A stretch of DNA of 64,000 nucleotides from positions 368,469,667 through 368,533,666 of the forward strand of contig NC_081415.1 in the NCBI RefSeq assembly GCF_030272615.1, in the 5' to 3' direction. Each line of letters starts with the position of its first letter. The first letter of the stretch is position 1. The stretch is from Cryptomeria japonica. Its lineage: Eukaryota > Streptophyta > Pinopsida > Cupressales > Cupressaceae. The notes beneath the pieces were generated by a model. It saw nothing but the letters and a program-made list of their open reading frames with translations, was not told where the DNA came from and made no database searches. Made by a program: the position numbers and the translations under genes. This document shows, piece by piece, positions 34,079 through 45,128 of this stretch.

Positions 34079-34592
34079 CCTTTTCAGCATCCCCTATGGG
34101 CCCCGCAATGTCCCGCAAGCAAGTCAAATTCATAAAATTGAAAACATGGGTTTTTGAGATACATACCGCTGCTCCTACATTGTCTGGTCGTCTATACATG
34201 TGTACACATTCTCCGAGGTAATTTTCCATTGGAATGTTTGCCATCTCTCTACAAGTGTCCTTTTCCAGAGCAACAAATTCTCCTCTTGGGCTAGTGCAAA
34301 TGAGCAATTGTCACTCTCTTGGTCTCATTTATAGATCTTTGTCAGTGCATAGATGGATGTGCACCCTCTCCATCTTATGTTGGTCATGGTCTTTTGTGTC
34401 ATTAATTGCTTGTTCTTCATGCATCCAGTATCTGATTGTCAGTCCGTTCGATCCTATCATTTTTATCGATCAATTGGCCTATTTTCTGCATGTTTCCGGC
34501 CAATTCCTTGAGGGGGCATGCATATGTCATTGTCATTGTCTGGGGCATTTTCATTATTGTTCTTTGAAACAACGCTTAAAATTGCATTGTCT
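34079..34592 (+). other. Element D 3' region before the PPT
   Basis: No recognisable gene. Short frames (34234-34620 plus, 33984-34307 minus) have no domain. On the minus strand this could be the promoter or leader of the antisense ORF, but no clear core promoter is seen. Confidence 0.5.
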
Positions 34593-34607
34593 CAAAGAGG
34601 GGCAAAA
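34593..34607 (+). other. Element D polypurine tract
   Basis: CAAAGAGGGGCAAAA directly precedes the 3' LTR start TGTAGACACC at 34608. Confidence 0.75.
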
Positions 34608-36087
34608 TGTAGACACCTAAAAATGGTCAACGCTTGCGGAGTCATACTTTAACATTTGCGCATTGCCTCATTTTAGGTTTTTGCGTCGCATTAACATTTC
34701 TCCTATGTCACGCACTTGGTTTTTATCATTTGCGAGCATCAAGTCATTCTTCTGCATTCTTCATTCATCTCTCTCTCAAATTTGGTCTTGTCGACAACAC
34801 TATCCAGTCATGATTTTGATCAATTTTATCCTATCGCATCAATGTGCGTGCTCATTTGTCATCATTTTGGACATCGTCAATCCTAATTAGGGTTTTGTCC
34901 TCTTATCAATCTTATCATCTGGCGATCGATTTGTCATCGATCGTTGTTATGTTCGATCTTGTCATTTTGTGATCAATTTGTCATTGATCGTTGTCATTTT
35001 CAATCTTGTCATCTTGCAATCTATTTTGTCATCGATTCTTGTCCTCTTGTCAATCTTGTCATTTTGCGATCGATTTGTCATCGATCGTTGTTTGTCTCAA
35101 TTATGTCAATTTGGATCAATTAGTCATTGTTCCTCGTCAATTGGTGCATTTATCAATTGAATCATTTATCACACTGGTCCTTTGTTAATCAGAATCGAAT
35201 CAACATCAATTATCTTTCATCAAGACCTAATTGTCGTTCTTGCATTGCTAATTCATCTTCTAGGGTTTCGTGATTTAATCATTTAACCTTGTTTATTCAT
35301 TTCTCTCTCTAGGATTAATAAATTATTTATTTATCCTAAGTCTTCTCATCGCAATTAAATGTTCATTTAATTGGCTAATTATTCCTCTTTTTGTGAATTA
35401 ATTAATAAATGACAAATTATTAATTAATTTACCTATTTCCTAATTTTCATCAATTTTCTAATTTTCTATTTTTTCTAAATTCCTAATTTCAATTCTCTCC
35501 TATTTTTCTCCTAATTTCATGGGAATGACATAGAAATTTTTGATAATTTGTCATAATTGACAATCAATCAATTCTTGACATAGAAATTTGTCATAAATTG
35601 TCATGAATTATCAATCAATCAAATTTTGCATAGAAAGTGCATAATTTGTCATAAATTGTCATAATTGACATTTTTGATTTGCAATTTCTATTTGAATTGA
35701 ATCATGCTAATTTGATCCATCTCTCCAATTTGTCTATAAATTGGATGAATTTCTTCAATCCCAACTAATGAGAATGAGAATAATCACTTTTTCAAGTCAA
35801 TCACGCTTCGAGTACTCTTGAGCAATCATCTTGTCTACTTGCTTTCATATCATGATCATGCACTAGTAGGTGAGATCCACAACAAAGCTATTTGGAGAAG
35901 AAAGAAGGACAATGGAGCTGCATGGAGGAAGCATTCGAATCTGCATTTGGTTTGCATAGTCTTGAGTTTTGAATGTTTCATTTTCATGTCTTTATTGAGT
36001 GTGTTTAGGATATATCATTGCATTTTGAGCTTTCGTGATTGAGCTATGATTAATATTACTTGCTTTGATGATTTCCAATTTCCTATG
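34608..36087 (+). repeat. Element D 3' LTR
   Basis: It is nearly identical to 18414-19893 and contains the same tandem block (about 34909-35145) and TATA-like site. It stops at TTTCCTATG. The last five bases of the 5' copy (CTACA) are absent, and element C sequence follows. Confidence 0.9.
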
Positions 36088-36295
36088 ATTTAAACTTGCT
36101 AAAAGGTTTAAATCCACTATAAATAACCTATTTTGTGCTTGAGAGGAAGAGGCACACCCACCTAGGTTAAGTGGAGCCTAAAGTGTAGAGGGATCTAGTC
36201 CTTGACTATCCTTGTTCATTGGCCAAGGCTAATTGGACTACTTGTGGATTTGGTAAGTCTTTTGGTTTTCCAATTTGTGGTTTTGGGCACCAACA
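36088..36295 (+). repeat. Element C 3' LTR, last part
   Basis: The final part (from about 36203) aligns with 14587-14677 of the 5' LTR and ends CACCAACA, followed by the GGGCT duplication and the resumption of LINE-b ORF2. The first 115 bases have no counterpart in the deleted 5' LTR. Confidence 0.85.
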
Positions 36296-37317
36296 GGGCT
36301 AAGGCTTGGGTGAAAGGACTTATTCCCAAATTTTTTATTTATTTTTGGACTGTCCTTCAAAATAAGATCCTGACGACTGACAATCTCAAAACTAGAGGTT
36401 TTTGTATGCCTAGTATTTGTCATCTTTGTATGCAGAATGAGGAAACCATTAATCACATGTTTATCCATTGTCCCTTCTCTACTAATATTTGGGCTAGATG
36501 TCTAGACAAATTCAATGTTAGATGGGTCTTCCCTGAAGCTGTCCAAGATGTTTTTAATTCCTGGTTCCACCCTTCGAAGAACAATTCAGTTACTTTTTTA
36601 TGGAGATTTTCTTTACCTCATATTTGTTGGGGAATCTGGAAAGAAAGAAATGATAGAGTGTTCAGAGATAAGGCTTCAAAGGTTCAAATTATTTTTAAGA
36701 AAATTAAAAGACATATGGTGGAGGACCTCTACATCACTGGTGGAATAACCAACCCCAAAGATCAAGGTGATAATATCATTTTCTAGAATTGGAGAATAAA
36801 GGGGAGTGACATCATACATGCTAATCCTAGAGAAGAGGCAAGATGGGAATGCCCCCCTCATGGATGGATGAAAATTAATTTCGATGGTGCTTCCAAGGGT
36901 AACCCTGACAATGCAGGGTGCGGTGTAGTTTTAAGGGATGAAGGGGGAATATGCAAAGCTATTATAGGAAATCAAACCAACCATGTTGCCGAGGCCATTG
37001 CTACTTATCATGGGTTGGTTCTTGCTAAGGATTCCAATTGCACTAAAGTTTGGGTTGAAGGTGATTCTTTGAACATTATTAACTGGTTGAATAATGTTCT
37101 CCCTCCCTCTTGGTATATACACAATGCCATCAAAATTGTGAAGGAAATTAGTGAAACTTTTAAAATGTGTATTTTCACACATGTATATAGAGAAGCCAAC
37201 AAGTGTGTTGATTGGATTGCCAACCTAGCTTGTTGTTCTAACAAAATCATTGCCCTCTATGGTGAGAGTAATCTCAAGTGTGAGGTGAAATCAATGATTG
37301 AACTAGACTGTATCTAG
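36296..37317 (+). pseudogene. LINE-b ORF2, downstream part: zinc region and RNase H
   Basis: ORF2 resumes at the GGGCT duplication. The RVT zinc segment CHLCMQNEETINHMFIHC lies at about 36420-36475. RNase H follows at 36868-37230 with INFDGASKGNPDNAGCG, a Glu in VAEAIATY, VEGDSLNII and NKCVDWIAN. All four acidic residues are present, unlike LINE-a. There is one in-frame stop at 36784, and ORF2 ends at TAG 37315. The C-terminus is followed by ORF3 after about 230 bases. Confidence 0.85.
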
Positions 37318-37547
37318 ATGAAGCAACGTGTCTTTGGTAATCACAATTTCTAATGCCTTTTCCTCATTTTTCTATGATTGTTCACTACGGTGGCGTGACT
37401 TGTTTTATTATTAGTCATATCATATTTACTTTGCACGGATTCTAGGTGGTTCTTCATAACAACAACAAAATTGTGAGGTGTTTTCACAGAGATCACAGAG
37501 AAAACAACAGAGCTGAGATAAGGAAGAATTGTGAAACTAAGGGTAAT

Positions 37548-39132
37548 ATGGGAGGTAGTAAAAAGAGGTTTGAACCGGCTTCTTGCTCGGATTGGAAGAA
37601 AAACAATGAAGTTTGGGAAATTCTTCAAGAGGGAGGCTTGAGTGTTTTTATGGAAAGGCTCTGTGGAAAGGACCCTACTGTCACTAAGCATTTCATAAAA
37701 AAACTAGAAGAATGGTAAGGTTCTTGTTGGTACCCAGATGAAGAAGGTGGATGAAGATGTCATTGCTGAAGCTATGGGTGTGGTCAAAGAAGGTATTAAA
37801 TTTTACAGAGATCGAAGTGTGTCTGACAAGGTTGTAGATAGGTTTCCTGTCACTGATGGAGAAAAAAGGATATTGGTGAAGGTGGATAATCCCTACCATT
37901 CCCCAAAGCGTATTTGTAGGTTGTGGAGGTTTGTGATGTTTGCCACCATCAACTACATTACTCTGGATGGGAGATTCACAAGGGCTTATGGGCATTATTT
38001 TGTGCTACTTAATCACTTTCGTCATGGTGACAAGGTCAGTCTGCCTTACTATCTTTCTTTCTCTATAGATCATACTATTAGAGAAGTGCAAAAAGACTCT
38101 AAAAGAGACCATGCCCTCCACCAGGGTTTAATGGTTTTAGTTTATAAGTTGTTGAAGGGGAAAATTATTGAGAAACCCATTAGTAAAGGCAAAAAAATTA
38201 GGGATGATGATACTGAAAGTGAGAATAGTGGGTTCAATCTCTACTCTAAAACTAAAGGTGAGTCTGAGGATTTCAGCAACAAGGGGAAGACCAAGGGAAG
38301 AGCAAGGGGACTGCTATGGATTCTAACCTTTCAGACTCTGAGGACAAGTCTTTTGATGATAAATTCATAATAAGCAAGAAGAGGAAGGGTATGGGTAAGC
38401 AAACCCAAAGGACCAAGAAGACCCGTAAGGGGATAAACACAGTGAAAAGGCAGATTTTAATTTCTTCTAATGAGGATACTAAGGTTGAAAAAATGATAAT
38501 AAGAAGGGTAAGGATGAAGATGAAATGTTGGATGGTGATCATGGGGAGAACCTGAACACACAAAGAATGTAGAATGAGGGTCAAGAGAACAACATGGGAA
38601 ATCAAAATGACTGTCATGGTGACATTGGTAATGACAACATCATGGGTTTTGTGAGGTCATTAGAAAAATGGAGAAAGAGATTAGTGACTTGAAGACTGAC
38701 CTCAATGTGATAAAAAATGCTACTATGAGCGAGAAACCTTTCTTTGAAAACATAAAAGAATTAATGGTTGCTATTAACAAGGCTACAACAATTGAGGCTA
38801 TGGTTAGTAAAATTATGGAAACGGAAAAGAAGGTGAAGGATCTGGAAGGGAACATAGATGGTAAGGGTCTAGATACTAACCTGAATAATTTGGTCAACAG
38901 AGTGGATAGGATGGAGCTTATTGTGAAGAGGATTGCCGAGCAAAACTTCCAGATCCTTAAGGCCATTGTTAACCATATTAACATCCTGATTAACAAATTT
39001 GAACATATTAAAGGCAAGGAGGGTGATAAGGATCAGATGGAGAAGAAGGGTCATGAAAAAAGAACAAGGGCCAACACTTGGAAACAGGTTGATATCAAGG
39101 AAAACGAGTTGGAAGAAATGAAAATTTTGTGA
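37548..39132 (+). pseudogene. LINE-b ORF3: unknown protein with conserved blocks and coiled coil
   Basis: The ORF starts at ATG 37548 (MGGSKKRFEPASC), which is conserved in LINE-a. Block 1 is EGGLSVFMERLCGKDPTVTK. Block 2 is at about 37900-38160, with WRFVMFATINYITLDGRF, LLNHFRHGDKVSLPYYL and HQGLMVLVY. A linker follows with SDSEDKSFDDK and a strongly basic stretch (KKRKGMGKQTQRTKKTRKG, a likely nuclear localisation signal). The last 155 residues (38668-39132) form a charged coiled coil with a KKGHEKRTR patch. A frameshift near 37718 and a pair around 38290-38600 break the frame. The ORF ends about 255 bases before the LINE 3' terminus and target duplication, so it lies inside the element. 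Function is unknown. A chaperone/RNA-binding or nuclear targeting role like that of ORF1 is only a guess. Confidence 0.75.
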
Positions 39133-39389
39133 TCAATATGAAGCAGATGGTGGTTCATGCTAAAGAGCTTATGAGAATTATTTAGCTATCCTTGTGTTTT
39201 CTTTGTGCTTTCCTTTGGTTGTCTATTATTGCTTCCTTTGTCTTGTGTTCCCTTTTTGTTCTGGCTAGGAGTTGTTCTATGTGTGGGTGATCAGGCACTG
39301 TTGTTTTCTGCCTCTTTTATGCTTTATCTTTCTCCTGCTTTGTAACAAGGTTCCAGGTTCCTTTCAAAAACCTATTTTTAATTAATAAA

Positions 39390-39838
39390 AACATTAAATA
39401 AGATATTGCACCTCGTGCATAGGCGAGTGCTTGTACAAGGCTCATAATGTAGTGAGAAGGCCTAGAATGGAAAACCGACCACCTTGTCTTCATGAAAGGC
39501 TGGTAGGGTCCGCATGAGACTTAGTTGGAGCCAGAGGTTTGGCAAAGGTTACTAGGGTAACCCAAGATGGGGGTCGGGACCTATGGACACCGACCATGAT
39601 AACTATCATAAGCTATGCGATGACACTCACTCTTTAGGTTCACTTGTGTATTTGTGATGTTGAGTCACCTAGATTATTGTGGAGTCATATTGTGCTATCA
39701 TGGAGTCATATTATTTTGTCGACCATGTCATGCTTTTCTTTCTTGAGGGTCCTCTGCTATCTCCTAGCATGGTGGGGTGATTCCATTTTGGGAATTACAT
39801 GGTCGGGTGGTAGTGTCACTTCCCATCGGATGTTCTTG
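39390..39838 (+). repeat. Element A 3' LTR, segment 3
   Basis: It begins with the LINE-b target duplication and matches 631-1074 of the 5' LTR. It ends in TCTTG (39834-39838), the target duplication of copia E. Confidence 0.87.
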
Positions 39839-40931
39839 TGTTGGTATTATGGATGTGTTGCATTGGTTTTATCATTGATGTCAACACTTATCAGAACTTA
39901 TCTTTTTGGAGATCTTTGGTTATGTTCACTAGCATGTTCAGTGACTTATGCAGAGTCACCGGTATTTGGTTCACCGACAAGTTATATTGTTCATCGACAC
40001 TGAGGATGATCCGTTATCATCTGGAGATCACTTGGTTATGTTGAAGACATGGTTTGGAAACTTATTTTTGGAGATTTGGTTATTGGTCTAATCAAGTTGG
40101 CATATTTGCTGATACCGACAAATTGGTCTAGGTTATGGACCGACAAGCGTTATCTATTCTAGATCAGCATGACATGTTATGGAGATGATTTATTGATTGG
40201 TTATTATTATAAATACATTGAGCTGACATGATGCATCACAAATTGATTCATTTTTAATTGATTTCATTGTAAATTTCTTAGTGAGCCAACCTACACATTT
40301 GGTCTTATGTTTTGGTACATATGTAAGATCTCATTTGTGAGATTATGTGGTAGAAGAAGATAGGAGATGAGATAAGGTTGTGATATTTGATATATGCAAA
40401 TATAAGCAGAGCTACTCATGTAGACATCATTTGAAGATTCAAGGAAGGTTTGAAGAAGACAATAAGAGCTTAACCAGTACTGAATCCAACATTGAAGATG
40501 CTACTTTGAGTAGTACATTATCATTGGATTTAATCATCCAATTGTAGTCAGTGTGACTCTCATTTTGTGATTGAGCAGTGAGCTCTAGGTAGTTGGCCTT
40601 TCTGCATGTGCAGACCCCATTTGTACACACATACTATCTATAGTAGTATCATCCGATTGTGGGTAAGGTTTCCCACCATTGTTTTTCCCCTTACAAGGTT
40701 TCCATGTACAAATATCTATGTTATGTGTTGTGGATGTTGTTTCTCTTTCTATTTCATGCATTAAGTTTCACCGGTATTGTTATTAACTGTTAAATTGTAA
40801 ACCAACATTAAGTTTGGTCTACCGGTATTATGCATCAAGTTTGATTAAGTTATATTTGGGTTGAAATTAATTAACAACTGATTAACCCCCCCCCCCCCCC
40901 CCCCTCTCTCAGTTGCCTCTGGGTCCTAACA
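39839..40931 (+). repeat. Element E 5' LTR
   Basis: TGTTGG start and CCTAACA end. It carries a run of 19 C at 40886-40904 where the 3' LTR has 10. A TATA-like AAATATAAGCAG lies near 40398, matched by GAATATAAGTAG in the 3' LTR near 46042. Confidence 0.9.
40398..40407 (+). promoter_or_regulatory. Possible TATA box of element E LTR
   Basis: AAATATAAGC, conserved in the 3' LTR. It lies about 530 bases before the LTR end. Inference only. Confidence 0.35.
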
Positions 40932-40933
40932 AT

Positions 40934-40946
40934 TGGTATTAGAGCT
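40934..40946 (+). other. Element E primer binding site
   Basis: TGGTATTAGAGCT, 2 bases after the LTR end: the initiator-Met tRNA complement with one change from TGGTATCAGAGC. Confidence 0.8.
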
Positions 40947-40988
40947 AAGTCCTCTTTTTGCAGAAGTTTAATAGCTTGAGGAGATTCT

Positions 40989-43900
40989 ATGGCAACTAAC
41001 TATTTCAGGAAGGACAGTCCGAAACTTGATGGAACTAACTATGGTATATGGAAGATTAGAATGGAGACACATCTAAATTGCATTGGAAGAGACATATGGG
41101 ATGTTACAAAGAATGACTATGTTGGTCCTACACAGAGTCAACCTAATCCACCAAACTTGGTTAAAGATCAGGAGAATGATTGCAAAGCAAGAGAAGCCCT
41201 TTTGAGCGCATTGTCAGATCAACAAATCATGGGATTATTAGAACGATCTACTGCTAAAGCTATTTGGGATAAATTAGAGACATTGAATGAAGGTGATACC
41301 ACTGTCAAAATTGCAAAACTGGAACACTTTCGGGTCAAGTATGGAAATCTGAAAATGGAAGAAGATGAAAGAATTTCTGCTTTTATGGTAGGAGTTAATG
41401 AAATTATTTTGGGTATACAATGTTGTGGAGGATCCTTAAGTGAAGATGAGATTGTTTATAAAGTTTTAAGAGCATTGCCACCAACATACAAAATGAAAGT
41501 AACTGCTATTAATGAATTGAGAACAATGCCTAATACATCAGTATGTAGAGATACTTTGGTTGGAAAAATTTCAGCATTTGAGCTTGAGGAATTTGGTCAT
41601 GTTGCTACAATTAAGACAAATGTAGCTTTCAAAGCATCATCATCATCTGAGAAATCTTATTGGCAAGCACTTTATGCAAGAGAACTTGAAGACATTAGAA
41701 AGGAAAATGAAGAACTGGAAGAACTTGAAGCACTATTTGCAAGAAAAATGCCTAAAGGTCCAATTGGAAGTAATTATGAAGGTAAAGAACCATTTAAATG
41801 CTTTAACTGCAATAAAATTGGTCATATGGCATCTAGGTGTCTTGATAGACATGAAAGATTAAGAGAAGAAGCTAAAAGAACATATAAGCCTAATCTTGAA
41901 TATCAGAGATACAAATTTAAGAAGATTAGAGACAAATCATGTTACTATGTTGATGAAGGAGTTACTGATGATTCTGATGAGGAACCAACTGACAATGGAT
42001 GGGATTTTGTTGCAATAACAGAAGATCAACCGACACCTACTGTACAACTGGTAGAGCAGGCCCTGGAAGCTAAAATTGAAGAAAAGGATGAATGAATCAT
42101 TGATTCTGGATGTTCACATCATATGACTGGTGATAAAAGTAAATTCTTAACTTTTTAGGAATACAATGGAGGTCTAGTAAGATTTGGGGATGATAAAGCT
42201 TGTTTGATAAGAGGAAAAGGCACTATATCTTTTGATGGTAAGCAAAATATTGACAATGTTTATTATGTTGAAGGTTTGAAGCATAATCTTTTGAGTGTTG
42301 GTCAATTAGTTGAAAAGGGATTTCAGTTACAATTCAAGAATGGTAAATGCAAAATCACGAATAGAACTAGTTTGGAAATTGCAACTGGTAATTAGACTAG
42401 AGGTAATATCTTTCATTTGAATAACAATGAGAAGACATGCTTGATTGCACATATTGATGAAAGTTGGTTATGGCATTAGAGATTTTGTCATGTGAATTTT
42501 GATTGTATTGTAAAGATCAGTACAACTAAGGCAGTAAGGGATTTACCTAAGATTGTAAAACCTCACAATCCGGTATGTAAGGAATATCAATTTGGAAAGC
42601 AAGTTAGGACAACTTTTAAGAGTATTCCAGAGAAATCCAATAATGTTCTTGATTTAATTCATACTGATTTATGTGGTCCGACAAGAACTAGAAGTCTACA
42701 AGGAGATAGATATTTTATGGTAATCATTGACGATTATTCTAGAATGTGTCAGATTACTTTTCTTAGGGAGAAATCAAAAACTTTTAGGAAATTCAAACTA
42801 TTCAAGGCAATGATAGAAAATGAAACCAGTAAGAAAATAAAATGTTTAAGATCAAATCAAGGAAGTGAATTCACTTCTAAGGAATTTAATACATTCTGTG
42901 AAGTGAATGGAATCAGAAGACAGCTATCAGCACCTCGGACACCCCAGCAGAATGGAGTTGTGGAAAGGAAGAACATAACTATTCTAGATGCAGCCAGAAG
43001 CATGATATCAGAAGCAAACCTACCTCATGTGTATTGGAGAGAAGCAGTGAATACAATAGTTTACACTTTCATCAAAGTTCATATCAAAGGTGAAACCGGT
43101 AAGACCCCTCATGAACTATGGTTTGGTAATATTCCTACTCTTAAATATTTCAGAATATTTGGAAGCAAATGTTATATTAGGAGAGATGATTATATTGGTA
43201 AATTTGATCATAGAAGTGATGAAGGAATATTTCTTGGTTATTCATCTAAGAACAAGGCATATAGATGTTTTAATAACAGATTACATAAAATCATTGAGAG
43301 TGCAAATGTGAAGATATATGCATAGTTCAGAGGTAACTCAAGATCTGTAGATTCTGAACTGACAATTGAGATAATCATAAATGAACCTACTCTGAGTGCA
43401 CTGGTACAGAATGTAGATCCAGTCACACTGACATCATCAGAAATTTCCACAATGACTAAAGAACAACAAGTAAATACACCCAGGTATGTAAGATTGAATC
43501 ACTCTGAAAGTCAGATAATTGGAAATAAGTATCAAGGTGTGATGACAAGAGGAAGACTGGAAAATGAAGAGGTATGCTTAATTTCTCAAATTGAACCAGC
43601 AACTATTTTTGAGGCATGTGAAGATAAACATTGGATTAAAGCTATGGAAGATGAATTGGAACAAATTGAAAAGAATAACACATGGACATTGGTTCCCCAA
43701 CCTAAAAACAAAAATGTAATTTGAACTAAATGGGTATTCAGAAATAAACTTAATGAAGATGGTAAGGTAATCAAAAACAAAAAAAGATTAGTGTGTAAGG
43801 GATATTCATAGAAAGAGGGAATTGATTACAATGAAACCTTTGCACTGGTAGCTAGAATTGAGGCAGTCAGACTATTTCTTGCATTTGCAGCTCATAAGAA

Positions 43901-45128
43901 CTATAAAGTATATCAAATGGATGTTAAATGTGCATTTATGAATGGTGATATTGAAGAGAGAGTTTACATTGAACAATCTGATGGATTTTCTTTGACAAAT
44001 GACAAAGATATGGTTTGCAGGTTAAGGAAAGCTTTATATGGATTGAAGCAAGTTCCTAGAGCTTGGTATGTTAGATTGGATAAATATCTTTTGAAGCTTG
44101 GTTACACTAAAGGTAATGCTGACAACAACTTATAGTTCAAAGTGACTAATGATGACATCTTCGTTATTGAAGTTTTTGTTGATGATATCATTCTTGGAGG
44201 AGAAGATGGATTGTGTAAAGACTTTTCTAATAGGACGCAGGAAAAATTTGAAATGTCTATGATTGGGGAGATAAAGTTCTTTTTAGGATTGTAGATTTCA
44301 CAAACTGATAAAGGTATATTCATATGTCAATCAAAGTACTTGAAGGAACTACTAAAGAAATTTGGTATGGAAAAATCTAAACCGGTAAGTACTCCTATGA
44401 CTACAACTGATAAACTATCATTGAAGGATGATTCAACCCCTGTTAATCTGACAAGATATAAATCTATGATTTGAGGTTTACCGTATTTGACACAAACAAG
44501 ACCTGATATTATGAATTCAGTATATATTGTTTCAAGTTTTCTGAATAATCCTAAGGAAAATCATGAATCAACAGTAAAAAGGATTTTCCGGTATCTACAA
44601 GGCACAACAAATCTTGGTTTATGGTATCCTAGAGATAATTTTTTTGATTTATGTGCATACATCGATGCAAATTGGGTAGCAAATGTAGATGACATAAAGA
44701 GCACCACCGACAGAGCATTCTTTCTTGGTAGCAGATTGATTTCATGGTTGAGTAAGAAATAGAGTTGTACATCATTATCAACAACAGAATATGAATATGT
44801 TGCAACAACAACTAATTGTACTCAGGTATTATGGATTAATCAAATGTTGAAGGACATAAAGGTAAAATGCAAAGAGCCTATAATCATTTATTGTGATAAT
44901 TAAATAGCAATTGATATATCAAAGAATCCGGTATTTCATTCTAAAACTAAACATGTTTCTATCAAATACAATTTTCTAAAAGAGAATGTTGAATCAAAGG
45001 AAGTAAAATTGGTTTATGTGAATACTAAAGAGCAGATTGTAGACATCTTTACAAAGCCTTTACCTAAAAAAGCCTTTGAATATCTCATAGAGAAGCTTGG
45101 GGTAATACCCTCATCGATAGAGACTTAG
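40989..45128 (+). pseudogene. gag-pol: Element E gag-pol polyprotein
   Basis: One frame of 1379 codons has no frameshift, but about 13 internal stops (42093, 42153, 42393, 42477, 43323, 43722, 43809, 44133, 44292, 44472, 44760, 44901 among them). Gag (MATNYFRKDSPKLDGTNYG) ends with an intact CCHC knuckle, CFNCNKIGHMASRC, near 41800. The protease site is IIDSGCSHHMTGD at 42097. Integrase lies at about 42470-43320: Asp in LIHTDLCGP, but the second catalytic Asp is replaced (RSNQGSEF) and a zinc Cys is Tyr (VCKEYQFGKQ); Glu is in NGVVERKN. RT has KWVFRNKLNEDG and FVDD near 44180. RNase H has AYIDANW and ISWLSKK before a stop at a Gln-like position. The product would be inactive. The start ATG lies 58 bases after the LTR, in good context for copia. 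Confidence 0.9.

Larger units (their letters stand above)
18414..36087 (+). mobile_element. Element D: Tat-type Ty3/gypsy retrotransposon, 17.7 kb, with antisense PMD ORF
   Basis: LTRs are 18414-19898 and 34608-36087. By eye they differ at about 17 positions in 1.48 kb (about 1%), so this is the youngest large element here. The internal region of 14.7 kb reads leader, gag, protease, G-patch, RT, RNase H, second (archaeal-type) RNase H, integrase, a long 3' region with an antisense ORF, then PPT. The dual RNase H and extreme length are hallmarks of the Tat lineage. The 3' LTR lacks the terminal CTACA seen in the 5' LTR, and the expected duplication ATTTC (18409-18413) is represented after it only by ATTTA. 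Confidence 0.9.
13760..36295 (+). mobile_element. Element C: gag-only, non-autonomous LTR retrotransposon
   Basis: LTR ends are TGTTGGGGC and CACCAACA. The 5-base target duplication GGGCT is present at 13755-13759 and 36296-36300. The 5' LTR is 13760-14677. The internal region 14678-17200 is only 2.5 kb and contains a gag-like frame but no protease, RT or integrase motif. The 3' LTR is 17201-18413 plus 36088-36295, split by element D. The 5' LTR lacks about 500 bases present in the 3' LTR: the text jumps from TACAAGGTT at about 14578 to a sequence matching about 36203. Its mobilisation would require enzymes from another element. Confidence 0.87.
12700..39389 (+). mobile_element. LINE-b: 5'-truncated L1-type LINE with a third ORF, split by elements C and D
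   Basis: It is bounded by an exact 15-base target duplication, AACATTAAATAAGAT (12685-12699 and 39390-39404), in element A's 3' LTR. LINE sequence is 12700-13754 and 36296-39389; everything between is element C with D inside. The 5' end is truncated at the RT catalytic box. The rest encodes the RT tail, zinc region and RNase H of ORF2, then ORF3. The 3' end reads CCTATTTTTAATTAATAAA immediately before the duplication. It belongs to the same family as LINE-a, but has a different insertion site, orientation and truncation point. Confidence 0.9.

Noticed and set aside
37446-39132. LINE ORF3 as ORF1 of a second, tandem LINE
   Set aside because: The LINE 3' end and the 15-base target duplication follow directly after it, with no second ORF2, and the same layout is seen in LINE-a.
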